Source: Mytilinidion resinicola (Eukaryota > Ascomycota > Dothideomycetes > Mytilinidiales > Mytilinidiaceae). From it: a stretch of DNA of 64,000 nucleotides. Positions within the stretch are counted from its first letter, which is position 1. Every line of letters starts with the position of its first letter. The notes under the pieces were generated by a model. It was not told where the DNA came from. It did not search any database and saw only the letters and a list, made by a program, of their open reading frames with translations. This document shows, in pieces, positions 34,541-47,083 of this stretch. Where the stretch lies: positions 67,371 to 131,370 of the forward strand of contig NW_022985474.1 in the NCBI RefSeq assembly GCF_010093595.1, written 5' to 3'. The position numbers and the translations under genes are program-made.

Positions 34541-35296
34541 AGAGAGATAGTAAGTCTTGTAGTATATCAGAAGGTATTTGGAGCTTCGAGAATTGCCATC
34601 GGGCCTACGAGGCTTCTTCTGCTCGACGTGCTGCGCGATGCTTCTCTCTGCTTCTCCATGTCAGCCTTCACGTTAAAAATGTAGAGGGTGCAGTTCGATG
34701 GAAGTGGTGGTAGTTTAACACTTGCGTCAGGTTGTGCTGACGATACCATCTCCTTTTTCTTCCCGATGAACGCAAGCAGTAAGCTATACCACTGCCGGCT
34801 AACGACCCTCGAAATCAGGGAAGATCAATGATATTACGGAACGGTGACACGCATCTTCATCATAGAGTCGGCCTGGTTTGCAGCCCTCTCAGCAACTCCA
34901 ACAGCACCATCCATTGGCATATTGTCTCAATTTTCGAGCACACGCCACATGATGCCATGCCTAGCAAGATATCATACTTCGTAAGGTTTTTTCTCTTCCG
35001 TCTATCTCATTGCCTCTGTGGAAAGGAACTGCGGCCTACATTTAGGGGATTTATACCAGAAGAAGTTGAGTGTCACATGAAAGTCACTGGCCCTCACCCC
35101 CTTCGCGTTGTATATTCCCCCAACTTTCCTTGCCATCGGATACTTTGTCTGGACCGCTCCAAAGTCGATGCCGCGTGATCTTCACGTGTCCCACGTATCC
35201 TCATCCTCCTCCCAACGGTATAAAAGCTTCTTCGACTCCGCTATCGTAGGTTCCAGAGAGGATTCGCGGTGTTTTTGGTCGTTAAAAACTCATATG
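34541..35296. other. Intergenic with TATA element at 35219
   Basis: No gene. TATAAAAG at 35219-35226 is 70 nt upstream of the ATG at 35297. Confidence 0.4.
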
Positions 35297-35908
35297 GGAA
35301 CGTACGATGCTGTGGTGGACCTGTGGTTTCGAAAGATTCATTTGCGCGCACTCATGAGTTCGGCTGGGGTGGGGTATCAAAAAACGCTTCATCTAAGAGC
35401 AATGGAGCTGGAGGTTAGAAAACAAATCGCAGTCGTGATGGCCACCACTGGCGATCTCGGAAGGTGAGTAGGATCGATGGACTGCAAGACGTCTGAACGG
35501 TCTTGATTATTTAGACTCGATCACTGGTATCATGAATCCCAAGAGGTGTGCGTCACCATCACTACGAATTCCTTCTCCACGGCCACCCATCAGACCCCTT
35601 TTCCGCCATCTGACACTCGAGTCCAACCCCATCAGAAAAAGAGAAGCTCCTGTTGCTCTCCCCCACCCAACGACTCATCGAGGCATTGTAGCTCTGTTGA
35701 TACTCCACACCAACTCCATGGTCTGGTGCGATTGGATAAGCTGATCTTCTCCATCCGCTCTCATCGAACTCTCCATCTCCCTTGCAGAAGAGAAAGAGGT
35801 TCGTCCAGGCGACGAGGAAGATTTTATACCCCATCAGGGGTCTCGTCACGTGGTTATCAGATGGCCTCACTCAGGCACGAGGGAAGAGGCGAAGAATGGC
35901 ACGGGTAA
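35297..35908 (+). CDS. Possible small two-exon orphan protein
   Basis: Exons 35297-35463 and 35515-35908, joined by a 51-nt intron with GTGAGT donor and TTTAG acceptor, give 186 aa in one frame. A TATAAAAG box 70 nt upstream supports the start. The first exon encodes MGTYDAVVDLWFRKIHLRAL with amphipathic helix character; the second is rich in Ser, His, Arg and Pro. No family is recognised. An in-frame ATG at 35168 lies upstream of the TATA box and is less likely. It could be a species-specific gene or chance. Confidence 0.4.
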
Positions 35909-36265
35909 AGTGGCAATGAGAAGTTCCTGAGGGCGAGAGGGGCTAGGTAATCTCTGATAGGCTTTGCCCCGTTTTGTTGGAAGTTCCTACGAATCTAACC
36001 GGATGGAATGGAATTTGATAGACGGGACGTGTACGCAGTGTGACACACGGTGTAGCAATCACTTCCTGCTACTTATTTCGCAGTCTTGTTGGAAAGACTG
36101 ACGGCATGGGGTCAAGCACACCTCATCAGTAGAACATTCTCGTGAGAGTAGAGATTGACGTTAATGGACATCCAGCACTATTAATCCAAGGGGTAGGACA
36201 AAGAACGATTGAGCAGCATCCTCCCCTTCCTACTTCCCGCGCTCTAACACCCCTCTGAAAACCCT
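35909..36265. other. Intergenic, no gene seen
   Basis: Convergent 3' flanks of the two-exon orphan and of the large GTPase gene. Confidence 0.4.
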
Positions 36266-39200
36266 CTACTTCTTCTCTTTCTTCACCAATTTATTAACAC
36301 TCTTCCCTAGATTCTTCATCCAACCCCCCTTCGATATCTTCCCTTGGCGACCGTCACTAGCCGACGCCTCAGCCTCATACGGCGGCGGCGCATTCCCGAT
36401 AACCCCCATATCATACTCATTCCCATATCCAGAATTAGCATTCCCATTGCCGGTCGATCCCGCATTCGCATACCCCGAATCCATCCGTGAATGTCGTGCC
36501 TCCCTTTCCTGTAACGCCCTCTTCTCATCCAGATACCCGTCAGAGCCGGATACAGGCCCATATGGATCCAGCATACTCCTCACCTGCTGCACCGGCCTCT
36601 TCTCTTCCTTTTCTCCAAGCAGCTGATTACTGACCACCCTAGTCGAGTATCCTGCATAACCCCTCCCACTCGGCGCCGACAGCGCACTCGATCGCTCCGG
36701 CCCAGAGCTCATCCAGTAATTCCGCCCTCGCACCCGGTACGGCCGCTCGCGATAGGACGCCGCATATGCCATACCCACAACCTGCGCCACTTTCTTGAGC
36801 TGCTGCCCGTAGTGCGGCATGCGGTAGAGCGTCTCGACGAGGCGGTAGACGCCATCTTCATCGAGCGCCTGGCGGACGGTAGAGCCGATCTGCTGGCCGG
36901 ACTCGAGGAGCTTGACGTAGTGCTCGTAGCGGTCCTTGTCTTTTTCGAGCGCGTCGAGGCGAGTGCGGCTGCCGCCGAGACTGACTTTGCTCCGCTCCTC
37001 TTTGATAAGGTGCTCGAAGTACTCGAGAGTCGCGTCGTTGATACCTCTTGTGATCGAGTTCTTCTTCAGATACACACGAAACTGAGCAGCTGCTTCCTGG
37101 ATCTGCGTGTGCTCTTGGCGGAGCTCAGCGATGTGTCTCTCAAGGACTTTGAGCTGCGCTTCCTTCGCGACGGTCTCGTTGCCGTTGACGGTGATTGCTG
37201 CAGCGACCGTGGGGTCAGTTTCAACTTGGTTTTTCTCGGAGAACTCGACGCGGATGTGCTCGTGTTCGGACCAGTGGTGTGAACATTTCGTACATTTTTC
37301 GTTCGAGAAGGCGGCGCAGTGGATGAGCTCGCGCGTGCCGACTTTGTAGGGGGGCACATTGGTGAGGCAGCAGGGGTTGTGGCCTGAAGCTCAGTTAGTG
37401 GAGGTTTGGTGGAGATGTGGAAAGGGTTGCGTACACAACGACTTGCGGAGTTTCACTGTTTCTCCATTTGGACCAGACCGATCCTTGACCGTCACGCAAG
37501 AGGCGTGAGCGCAGACAGTCTTAGGCTTGTCTAACTGCTTAGCATCCACTACCGTCTTGTGGATGTTCAGCTTCGATTGAAGAGCTAGGCCTGTAGCCCT
37601 AGTGTTCTTCAAGTCGTCCATCTGCTTCTCGTTTTGTGCAACACTATCAGTGATTGCCTTCGAGATCTGTTGCATTGGCTTCGTGAGCTGAGAGATCAGA
37701 TATCGAGTCTCGTTTAGGCTCAAGGTGCTCTTGACTTGATGTGGAATCAAATTATGGGTGTACTGCAACAGCCTGTTTGCCTCTCTGGCTGAGTGATCCC
37801 AACTGCGACGGTAGTCGTCCAAATTGCCGATATCAATCCCCTTCTTACGAGCGGCGAGATACCGGAAGCTTTCCGAATCGAAGCAGTAGACATTGTCACG
37901 ATAAAGCCCCTTGATGACGTCTTTGTATTCGTCCAGGAGTTTCTCAAGGGGATTGAAAGTATCTCCGGGCTGGTAATTCGATCCACGAGTGTTTGTGAAA
38001 CCAAAGATCATGTTCTGGGCTGCGTTTCTGTGAAGATGCGTCAGGAGCTCCTTGACACAGAACCGGAATAAAACATTCAAGCGCGAGTTGTTCGGCTTAA
38101 GAAGAATGAGAATGCCATGGAGCTGGTCGTAGTTTCGCAAGACCGACAGAACGTTGACCATGTTCTTTCTATCTTGCTCAATTCCACGCACATCGCCGAT
38201 TCCAGGAGTGTCGATCAATCGTACTAAAGTACCACCGATATAAAGAGGATAGACAGTCGCCTTTTGGGTAGCCGAATCTCCAGACATTCCATCAGCCTCG
38301 TCTTCATCAGCGCCAATCTTGACTCGGTGTTGGAGTAGTCTGCCCGTCTGCTCATCGACGCTCTGTGTTGCGAAAGAGCAAGGAATGATCCAATTCAACT
38401 TCTCCGCGGACATGCCTTCATCGAGCGAGGAAAATGTGAGATAGTTGACAAAGGCATTGATGAACGTAGACTTGCCAACACCCGTCTCGCCAAGGATGAG
38501 AATATTCAGCTCTCGAGGATTCGGTAGACTCTCCAGAGCGCTCATCAATAGACGGTTCGTATACCTTGCAAAGTTGGGTCCGTGGCCTTGGCCTCGACAT
38601 CTGAATGAGACCCTATCGTAGGGAGTACGCCCACAGTCGCAATACATAAACCGATCGACAGTACCGTACTCGACAGGAACGTGACATTTCCAGCAAATCC
38701 ACTCAAGGACATGTTGAGCACTGCATTTTTCCCCTGGACAGGGAATCTTTACGCCTTTCCTGGATGCCGGGACATGAGTGATGGTTGAGTCTAAGTATGC
38801 GTCGTCGTAACGCAGGAGACTCTTGTCGGAGAGATACTTCTGTTGTTCGAGAACATCCTTCGCGGTAACGTTCGTGCCTTGAAACTTAGAGATGCGTGCT
38901 TTGTCGAGGTCCTCGCCGGTAGCGTCACAGTCAACTACGATGTCGAGCGAGCCTGGTTGTGTATTGCCTAGGACTCTCGAAAACAACGTCACGTTGGCTT
39001 CCCATGACTCCATCTTCTTCATTGCAGCACTGCTAAAGTAGAAGACGTATGAGAAGCCTCGGTTGTTGCGACGGAGGAGATCATTAAGAGGTTGTCCGCT
39101 ATAGCCAACGTATTTGGCGCCACCGTCAATCATCGACGTGATGAATTTGAGTTTCTCGTTGTAATCGCCCATCATAGCGGTCAATTTTGCCGGTGCGCAT

Positions 39201-40303
39201 GGTCCATTGAGGAAGTCCTGAAGCAGTTGCTGTGGCTCCCCAGTCTCGCTCTTGCCCGACCTCACCCCTCTGATGATGCGAGCATAGCTGGATTTGAGGT
39301 ATGATTCTGCTTCCTTGGCCTCATCCAGCTTGTCAAAGACTTCCATGACGTGGTCGGCTGAGTCGTACTCTCGATGAAGCTTGAGATTGTGGTAATATTC
39401 GTTCAAGATTTGCAGCGAGTTGCGGAGATCGTCCATCAAGTCGACGAACTTTTGCTGGGTTTCCGTATCAAGCTGTCGTACTGGACCTTCGGTGGGAACC
39501 GGAATCCCTAAGAGAACGAGGAAGCTGATGGGAAGAAGCGTGTAAAAGAGAGGCTGTCCTTTACCGTCATCGGTGAGAGTTTGAACGAGTCTAGGGAGGC
39601 TCGAAATATGACTATGCGCACTATCGATTCCAGCTGGAGGATCCTCGTCGTAATCCAACATATACGAGTGAATTTTCATCTCAAATGAATCGTTTATCCT
39701 CATCAAGGCCTTGTACCTTGCCGGCTCGGCGTAATCAGAGCTTTCTTCCTCTTCGAACTTCTTGAACGCTTCTTCTAGGCTTTTCTCTATCTCGATTCGA
39801 TTCTCATCACTTGAGATTTGGCGGGTTGCAGTGATCACGCTCTGTGCTCCCCAAGTGATGCCAGTCACAATATGAGTGGCGGAAGTAGAGCTGAGCGTTT
39901 CAAAGTCCAGGGCTTCTCTCGCGTCGTTGCTAGCAAGGTTCAGAGTTTCTTGCTTGGTGGTAAGGGTGTAGTAGAACGCCCGATGGACCGTTGGGAAAGT
40001 TCCACGCTTCTGCAGAAGATATCGGCCAGACATTTCGGGGGCAACCAGACCTGCTAGGACGCTGGCACCGAGCTCTGGGCCGATGTCCATGCTGCTGAAC
40101 TTCTCTTTCAGGGTGTCATTGTTGCTGGAAGACATATCGATCTTGCTGACGTCCGCAGTATTGACCGCCGATTGGGGCAGTGGTCCTTTGACCAGTGACT
40201 GAGGGAGAGAATCCGGGAGGAAGCAGTCATTTCGAGCATCATACAGTGCACCTAACTTAGCCTTTGATCCCAATGCCGGTCTTTTTAGAGTTGGTGAAGA
40301 CAT
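36266..40303 (-). CDS. Large GTPase with stonustoxin-like N-terminal region
   Basis: Two exons, 37435-40303 and 36266-37383, giving 1,328 aa from the ATG at 40303. The N-terminus (ALGSKAKLGALYDARND) and the following segments match the SNTX-like architecture found in many fungal and animal proteins: an MACPF-related module, then a helical region (about 250-400), then a thioredoxin-like module (about 400-510). A Cys cluster at about 519-575 (CPGEKC, CWKC, CDCG) looks zinc-binding. A P-loop GTPase of the AIG1/septin-like kind follows, with GETGVGKS near 605, DTPGIGD near 700 and FGFTNTRG near 771. After a coiled coil, a second Cys/His cluster (CCLTN, CTKCSHHWSEH) lies at about 955-995. The tail is Gly/Asn/Tyr-rich. 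The domain names are homology-based; function in fungi is not known, and pore formation should not be assumed. Confidence 0.82.
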
Positions 40304-42107
40304 CCTTCACTATCGTTCTAGTCACAATGACGGTGTTATCTGCGAGGCTGAGATATGCTAGGCCGGTACGCAGGGCCGACGCAAAGCCTTACAGCTGTGA
40401 AGCGATAACAAAAGAGATGACCTCCACCGATGAAAGTGGAATATGGAAGTATGAAGAAAGAGCAAAACCGGAATCAACTTTATATGGAGAGAAGAATAAG
40501 ATTGCTTGCAAGGCAGAAGATGTGGCAGGTACCACAGATATAGAGGGCGGCCGCCAGCAACAAGGCTGAAGACCGCAAGGCAGACTTCCGCCCAGCCGTT
40601 TCAGACACGACAGTTCCAACATGCAGCCCAGTAAGATTCCGGTTGACCATGGTCGATAAGAATGACAGGCTATCTTCTGTATGGGTCCCATGGTTGTGGC
40701 TTGTGACGCGGTGGCTCAAAGAGAGCGAACATCGACTAGCGTAGTTCAGCCTTGCGATTCGATGAATGAGATTGGTAAAGTGTGTTTCGGCGACAACCTC
40801 GGCGCCGAATCTAGACTCCAAGGATGACTATTGTTGCAGAATGCATATACGTGGGGATACTGATTGGATGAAGCCGCAGCAACGAAGGCCGAGATCTTGG
40901 GTTTCTCTTGGCAGTACAAAAGACCTGCTCTACACTATCTTGGCGATGCTTTTACTGTTGGAAGTACCAGTGTTCTGTTGAAACATTGTTGCGCGTGACT
41001 TGAGAAGCGTAGTTGAACTGTGTGAGGTTCTCTCTAGTGATGCTTGGCAAGAGGTCTTCGTACTTTCCAAACGTCATTGTTCCCTGGTTCTAAACTTAGG
41101 AAAGAACCGAAGCCGCGAGGGCCTTTGTAGTAGGCTTGCTGCTGCATGATCGATGGAGAAAACGCGATTCAATGGTATGTCTCCAATATCGGCGATGGTT
41201 TTGAGTTGGGAGTGGATTCCTATGAAGACTGTGCCATGTTGCCTGCCAGGTGAGGCACTGGCGCCGGTGCGCTGTGATTGGCCCAGTGTTACTGCATCCT
41301 TCTGCCATCTCCATCCTCCACTTCGATTTCTCCTCGGCGAAGTTTCTCGCTCCTCTCAAACCATCATCATACTCTTAATCCCATTGCCATTTCTCCCAGC
41401 TGGAGACAGAACTAAGACGATGGCATTTTCGAAGCACCAGGCCTAAGGTCCCTTTACCTAGGTACACCGGGCGATCACTGCACCGGTTCTACCGACACTT
41501 ACCCGTTCTGCACGAAAACTTTCGCGGATATCATTTCAAGGTCCCTACCTAGTACATTTACCTCGTATTCAATGTCTTTCTAATATAAAAGAAAGTTGAT
41601 GAGGTGAGCATAGAGGATGAAGAGGTTTGGAAAGCAAGGTTGAGATGAACGTTACGGTGTGATGCGATTGAAGGTGGTGCCGTAGCAAAGCTGTGATTGC
41701 TCTGTTGGTGGTGAGCTGAAACGAAGTTCTAATCTAGGGTGCCCGATTGAAGGTAAGCTGGGACTGTATAGATGGGTATGGCTCTAACTGGCTCCCAGGG
41801 ATTGCACAACGATACTGACTGCACATCTGTTCGCAGCTTTACTTCGCCCGCGAACTCCAAGATTCATCAATCGTAATTTTTGGCATATTCTACTCAAAGC
41901 TCGCCTCCTGTGAGCAAGCTCAGTATGACCAACCCATATGCAAAGTCTCGAGTCACCAGAGTTCTGTGTGCAGTCTTCTGCCACTGTCTGAAGTGCCCCG
42001 TCGAGATTACTGACACCAAGGCTCCAACGGCATTCGCCTTTTGACCGACCAAACGCCACGCTCATGCAAATGTCATAGAGTAAGAAAACACTCAGAAGTA
42101 GCCATCT
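40304..42107. other. 1.8-kb intergenic region, no gene seen
   Basis: Upstream flank of the large GTPase gene and 3' flank of tfg2. Short frames are present without family or splice support. Near 41455-41545 there are TACCTAGGTAC-like palindromic bits. Confidence 0.4.
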
Positions 42108-43301
42108 CTACACCACATCCTCCATCTCGTCCTCATCTTCATCTCCTATATCATCATCCGACTTGCTCTCAGGGGGCTTGTCCGCAATGGTGGCGACGAT
42201 GGCGTTGGGGTTGAGATCTGAATTGCGCTTCCAGTGGGCCGCGTATGGTCCAGACTTGACCAGCGCGGCAATCTCGTTCAGTGTCTCCTTGAGGTATGCC
42301 TCTGGCTGGCGCGTCCGCTTCTTGAGTTCCTTCATCGCCCAGTATTCGTACGTGTCGAACAGCCTGTGCAGTTGGTCGAGGAGCTCGTTCTTCGGAATAC
42401 GAGCAGCCTTGTTCTCTTGACGAGCCTTGCGTTTGCCGCCAACGTCCTGGAGATGCTATTAGCAGTGTGAGTGAGAGTTAGAGCGGAGGTACATACGACA
42501 AAGTTCATAAAGGCCTTTTGGGTCCTTTCGCCGTCGGCGTAGCTGTGCGCAGAGAAGTCTGTGATGTTTGTCTTTGAGTTATTGCCTTGAATGGCCTTTT
42601 TGGTGCGCTTGGCCAGGAAGTTCTGCGTGTCGGCGTTCAGGTTCTCCGGTATGCATTCGAGTATCCGTGACGGTGTTCCTACAAGACTGGTATGTTCTTC
42701 AAGAATGGTTAGAATAGTTCTCTCAAAGCCATTTTAGGAACATACTTGGTATGGCTTTCCTGAACTTGCTTCTGGGCTTCTGCACTCTGTACTGGCCTTG
42801 ACCTCCCATGTCTGTGCGCGATCTTCCGAATGCCGCTGGCTTGTAACCTGGCAGATCCTTCTCTGTGAATATGTAGGTGTTCACGTCATCGGCGTTCGAA
42901 ATCGGGGCCACGTTGTATTCGCGAGGGATGTCCTTGAGCTCGTCCTTGACGTCTTTCGGGGCGACGCCAAGGTTGAGCGCGCCCGGGTTGAGGAGCATCT
43001 TCATCTAAACAAAGCCGGTTAGCATTGTAGTATCCATACACCTGATCGTGTCTCTTCTCACTTGCTCGTTCCCCATGGTGTTGCGCTTGATTGCAATCTT
43101 GCCAATCTCGATCTCGTCGTCAACGCCGGCATGCTCCCACGCCTTCAGAAGCCAGTCCGGTACCCGCGTCAACCAGAATTCCTGTAGGCTGTGGGGTGGC
43201 GGGATGCTGAGCTCGCCAGTATCCTCGTAGAAGTCGTCGTCCATGAAGCCAGAGTCCGGGTCTTGTTTGAGGCCCTCCATCTTCACACCGTTCATCGCCA
43301 T
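42108..43301 (-). CDS. tfg2: TFIIF subunit beta (Tfg2)
   Basis: Four exons: 43062-43301, 42746-43004, 42497-42678 and 42108-42446. They give 339 aa. The N-terminal dimerisation part has WLTRVPDWLLKAWEHAG. The C-terminal winged-helix part contains KKAIQGNNSKTN..FMNFVD and LLDQLHRLFDTYEYWAMKEL, followed by QPEAYLKETLNEIA and an acidic tail, all typical of TFIIF beta (RAP30/Tfg2). The subunit helps recruit RNA polymerase II and stabilises the pre-initiation complex in the nucleus. Divergent from cwc24 across 341 nt. Confidence 0.95.
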
Positions 43302-43642
43302 GGTGAAGAGGAGCTGTCGGCACAGCTATGGGCGCACGCTACTGGGTTCAACGTGGGATCGCCAGGTGATGGAGGTGTGGGAGAGGACGTCGCGCAGTGG
43401 AGAGTTGTGTAGAGTCGCAGGTTGAAGTTGGAGACAAGGTGGAGAGGGAAGACGTGAGGCGTCAACGTCAAAGCCGAGCCGCAAGCGCCGATTCCGGGGG
43501 TTTGGAACGCTAGTGCCGATGAGGTAAGGTCAATCTTGGCTTTGATTTCTCAGCCCTATGGAATATCTTCGACTCCGCTGTCCTCAACTCTCCCGTTCCA
43601 ATCCTCACAACTCTCCCCGCACCACTCCACCATCTACACAAA
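43302..43642. promoter_or_regulatory. Divergent promoter of tfg2 and cwc24
   Basis: Only 341 nt separate the two ATGs, which point away from each other. No clear TATA box; CT-rich runs lie before the cwc24 start. Shared regulation is inferred from layout. Confidence 0.55.
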
Positions 43643-44566
43643 ATGGACGGCCCAGTGGCAGTCTTCAAGAAGCGTGCTCCTAAGGGCACTATTCGCAAAG
43701 CACCACCTCCACCCTCCTCAGACTCGGATTCCTCCTCCGGCTCCGATGTCGAAGGCGACGATGGGCGCATGGTGAAACGGCGAAAAACGACCGGCGTCCT
43801 CAAATCATCCACTGCGGACCAGAAAACGAAGACTGGCTTCGAAGGTGCTACCAAATTCGACGCTGATCGCTCTGCGACTATTCAAGACAGCAACGACGCC
43901 ACCAAACAGTCCAACTGGTACGACGAAAATGCCAACGACGCCTTGAGCTCAAAGAATCTACTCGGCACCACGAGAAAGAAGCCCGAGACCTCTTTTATCC
44001 AAAAGAACGCCGATGCGCCGAACCGTCAGGTCGGCCCTATGAAAGCTCCTACAAATATTCGAACGATCACGGTCACCGACTATGCGCCCGACGTGTGTAA
44101 AGACTACAAACAAACGGGATTCTGTGGGTTCGGCGACAACTGCAAGTTCTTGCATGCGCGAGAAGATTATGCCCAGGGCTGGAAAATAGACCGGGATTGG
44201 GAGGCCTCGACCAAGGGCAAGAAACAATCCGGCACCATCGTTGCGTCACGGACAGCGAAAATAGGCAGCGACGATGAGGATGAGGCCGACAGCGCTATAT
44301 TAGAGAAGATACCGTTCGCGTGCATCATATGCAAGGAGCCGTACAAAAGCCCAGTCACTACGAAATGCGGTCACTACTTTTGCCAGAAGTGCGCATTTGC
44401 GAGATATCGAAAGGATCCGTCATGTGCGGCATGTGGAGCGAGTACGAGTGGAATTTTCAACACGGCGCAGACTCTGCACAAACTATTGGATAGGAAGCAA
44501 AAACGGGAGGATAAGCGGAAAGCTAAAGAAGCTAAGGAGAAGGGCGAGGATGAAAAGGATGATTGA
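43643..44566 (+). CDS. cwc24: Pre-mRNA splicing factor Cwc24
   Basis: Single exon, 307 aa. The N-terminal third is Ser/Asp/Lys-rich. A CCCH zinc finger has Cys152, Cys161, Cys167 and His171 (CKDYKQTGFCGFGDNCKFLH). A C3HC4 RING finger has Cys227, Cys230, Cys242, His244, Cys247, Cys250, Cys261 and Cys264. This order of CCCH then RING is the Cwc24/RNF113A signature. The protein binds the 5' splice site region of the activated spliceosome before the first step. The tail is Lys/Glu-rich and basic. Its promoter is shared with tfg2. Confidence 0.96.
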   Translation: MDGPVAVFKKRAPKGTIRKAPPPPSSDSDSSSGSDVEGDDGRMVKRRKTTGVLKSSTADQKTKTGFEGATKFDADRSATIQDSNDATKQSNWYDENANDALSSKNLLGTTRKKPETSFIQKNADAPNRQVGPMKAPTNIRTITVTDYAPDVCKDYKQTGFCGFGDNCKFLHAREDYAQGWKIDRDWEASTKGKKQSGTIVASRTAKIGSDDEDEADSAILEKIPFACIICKEPYKSPVTTKCGHYFCQKCAFARYRKDPSCAACGASTSGIFNTAQTLHKLLDRKQKREDKRKAKEAKEKGEDEKDD

Positions 44567-45661
44567 AGAGTATGGGAACTATTAGGGTATCAGCTTGGCC
44601 TCCGGTCTGCCCTGGATAAAGTCTTGCCATCGCTCGCGCTCTACTCTCCCTCAGAGCACCATCAAGGGCTTCAACTGGACTTCCTCTATGCATCAGCGCA
44701 AGCTCGCTCGCACTAGCTATTGAACGGTCGAGCTCTTTGGGCTGAACGGCTTCATTACCACGCTCTCCGGACATACTGTGCCTTGCTATAGATATCCGTA
44801 CATACACCTTCCTGCCACTAGCTATGCAGCTCCAACGCACTAGCGAAACCCTGGGGCAGCGGATGCACTTCCAGTCTGCGTACACCCTGTTATCACTGCC
44901 TGGGGTAGCCTCATGGGTCTGTTAATTGTCCAAAATGCTGAACTTTCCTCTTGCTCGGAATGCTAAAAATACTATGAAGCTCCTCACGCAGTGGTAAAGC
45001 GAGTGTACGGGTTTCTATGACGAGGCACAATAATTAGGCACTTAATGCAGCCGACAAGATGTCGCATGAGCTCGTAGTGCTCTCCCGCCTTATCGCCAAG
45101 CCCCAGGTATACACCCAGTCTGTTTTCAGCAAGCAGAAAGAGAACCCTGAGCTTCTATTTCAGGCTGCAGGTGTCGCGCTTTACCTTGGTGAGGACGCGC
45201 TCCTGAAGTCCGAGTTGCACAAATGTCACTATAGCATCAAAAGCATCAGCCAGCCGTAGGGGTTCTATCATTGTATGAAAGGAAGGAAATTTATTGCTTT
45301 ATGCATATGCATACAAAGTAGATTCAGTAGATAGCATTGCTCATAGTGTCAAATCAGATATCCATTCTGTAGTATACACATTTTGAACGTAACACCATCA
45401 TGCCTCTTAGGGCTATCCTGTTATCTTACATCAATGTCATGGACTTTCGGACCTCCCCTGTGACCATCGCAAACCCGGGATGTGGCCGACAGCATGCCCG
45501 CAACTGGTAATTGCTGGGCATCCTACTTCGCCTTGCTTGACAGGATCTCTTCTCAGCGTCTCTGCATGTCGTAGTAATCGAGACGGGGCAGGCGAGCGCG
45601 GTACTTGTTCGGGCGGTTGTTTTTCCACGAGAATGCGATGGTCCTTTCGACTCGATTTGGC
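44567..45661. other. Intergenic with a hairpin-repeat copy
   Basis: Holds copy B of the dispersed family (44879-45012). A 66-codon ATG frame at 45059-45259 (+) has no family or splice support and is not called. Confidence 0.4.
44879..45012. repeat. Dispersed hairpin-repeat family, copy B
   Basis: Left arm GCGTACACCCTGTTATCACT... (44879-44917) and right arm 44972-45012 are imperfect inverses (right arm reversed: CCGTACACTCGCTTTACCAC...). About 25 of 36 positions pair by eye; the loop is about 55 nt. The arms match CCACTGCTTGGGGTGCTTCA in copy D. Confidence 0.5.
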
Positions 45662-46071
45662 TCATCCCAAAATCAACTCGTAGAATATGATCAGTGTATT
45701 TATGACGATCAGCGGTACTGTATGGAGTCAGAGATGCACATATACGCCAACATTTATAGCAACTTACTCCTCATCAACGTCCGCACCGAAGACACCAGGT
45801 TCACCATCTTTGCCTTCACGCTATTCTCCTGCATGCCGCCGAAGCCGGGGTCTGAGCCAGACGTCCATCCAACTGTAAGGGCTGGTCAGTACAAGAGCCT
45901 TGACAGATTGGTTCTAGCGAGCCATACTGCGCGCCAAGAAGCGGTCTTCTGAGAGAATTGCGATCGCATTTACGAGGAGGACAGATACTATTGAATGTTA
46001 GCAACAGCTTGCAAGAAGAGCGTAGTGAGATTACCATAAAACAAGCCGCCTAGGCCGAAAAAGAAGGCCAT
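45662..46071 (-). CDS. yos1: Yos1 (IER3IP1 homologue), COPII-related membrane protein
   Basis: Four tiny exons: 46035-46071, 45928-45987, 45768-45872 and 45662-45717. They give 85 aa, the normal size. Two hydrophobic segments, [20 protein letters not shown] and [19 protein letters not shown], flank a short loop with [20 protein letters not shown] and SVRTLMR. This is the Yos1 family pattern throughout. Yos1 works with Yip1/Yif1 in ER-to-Golgi vesicle formation. The first exon codes for only 12 residues, so simple frame calling would miss the gene. It is divergent from rps11 across 246 nt. Confidence 0.93.
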
Positions 46072-46317
46072 GGCGCCGGTGGGAGGAAGGACTTTGACAG
46101 CACAGCTCTTCCGTCCGAGTCGCAGAGCACGACAGCGGAATGTGTATTCGAATCGTGGCCTGTCGTCAGGTTGCTGGCTGATCGATGCAGGCGGAGCGGA
46201 GGCCAAGGATTTGCGCTAGCGGAAATACGATTTGCCGAGTGGTCTGAGCGTCCCACCGTCCATTTTTCGAACCTCAACATACGCTGCCCGCCGCATCACC
46301 AACGACAACCCGCAACC
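46072..46317. promoter_or_regulatory. Divergent promoter of yos1 and rps11
   Basis: 246 nt between the two ATGs. No TATA box seen; a CT-rich and AC-rich stretch precedes the rps11 ATG, as in many ribosomal protein genes. Confidence 0.55.
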
Positions 46318-47083
46318 ATGGCGACCGAACTCACAGTCCAGAGCGAGCGCGCTTTCCAGAAGCAGCCGCACATCTTCCTCAACACCAAGAACAAGAAGAA
46401 GAACAACCGCGTTGGAAAGGGTGGCCGACGATGGTACAAGGACGTTGGACTGGGCTTTAGGACCCCCAAGACCGCCATTGAGGGATCGTACATTGGTATG
46501 CACCCAAACTGCACTGTTTAAAAATGCGCTGCGGTTCTGGACATCACATTTGAGCTAGGAGAGAGGCGATTTGGAAGAGCTGCGCACGACTAGACACGGC
46601 CTCGAGGTGTTCGATATCAAATTCTAACGTATTCTCCAGACAAGAAGTGCCCTTTCACCGGTCTCGTCTCTATCCGTGGCCGTATCCTCACTGGAACCGT
46701 TGTCTCCACCAAGATGCATCGCACCCTCGTCATACGCCGGGAATATCTCCATTTCATCCCCAAATATGCCCGTTACGAGAAGAGGCATAAGAACCTTGCT
46801 GCGCACGTATCGCCAGCTTTCCGTGTGGTGCCCGGTGACCAAGTTACCGTTGGCCAGGTACGAATGAAACACTTTTGGGATCTGAAATGGCATTTGCTAA
46901 CATATCACAGTGCCGACCCCTCAGCAAGACTGTATGTCCATCTCGTCTACGGCGCAATCAGCGCACACACGCATTCCGATCAGGCAAAAGAATACTGACA
47001 TTCTCCCTTAGGTCCGCTTCAACGTTCTCCGAGTGCTGCCCCGAACTGGCAAGGCCGAGGTCAAGCAGTTCAGCAAGTTTTGA
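46318..47083 (+). CDS. rps11: 40S ribosomal protein S11 (uS17)
   Basis: Four exons: 46318-46495, 46640-46857, 46911-46931 and 47012-47083. They give 162 aa. The third exon codes for only seven residues (CRPLSKT). The N-terminus [19 protein letters not shown], then [37 protein letters not shown] and [13 protein letters not shown] are standard for eukaryotic S11. It is an RNA-binding OB-fold protein of the 40S body. A first intron of 144 nt sits after codon 59. Confidence 0.97.

Noticed and set aside
45059..45259. 66-codon ATG frame after the hairpin copy B
   Set aside because: Too short and without family, TATA or conservation evidence.
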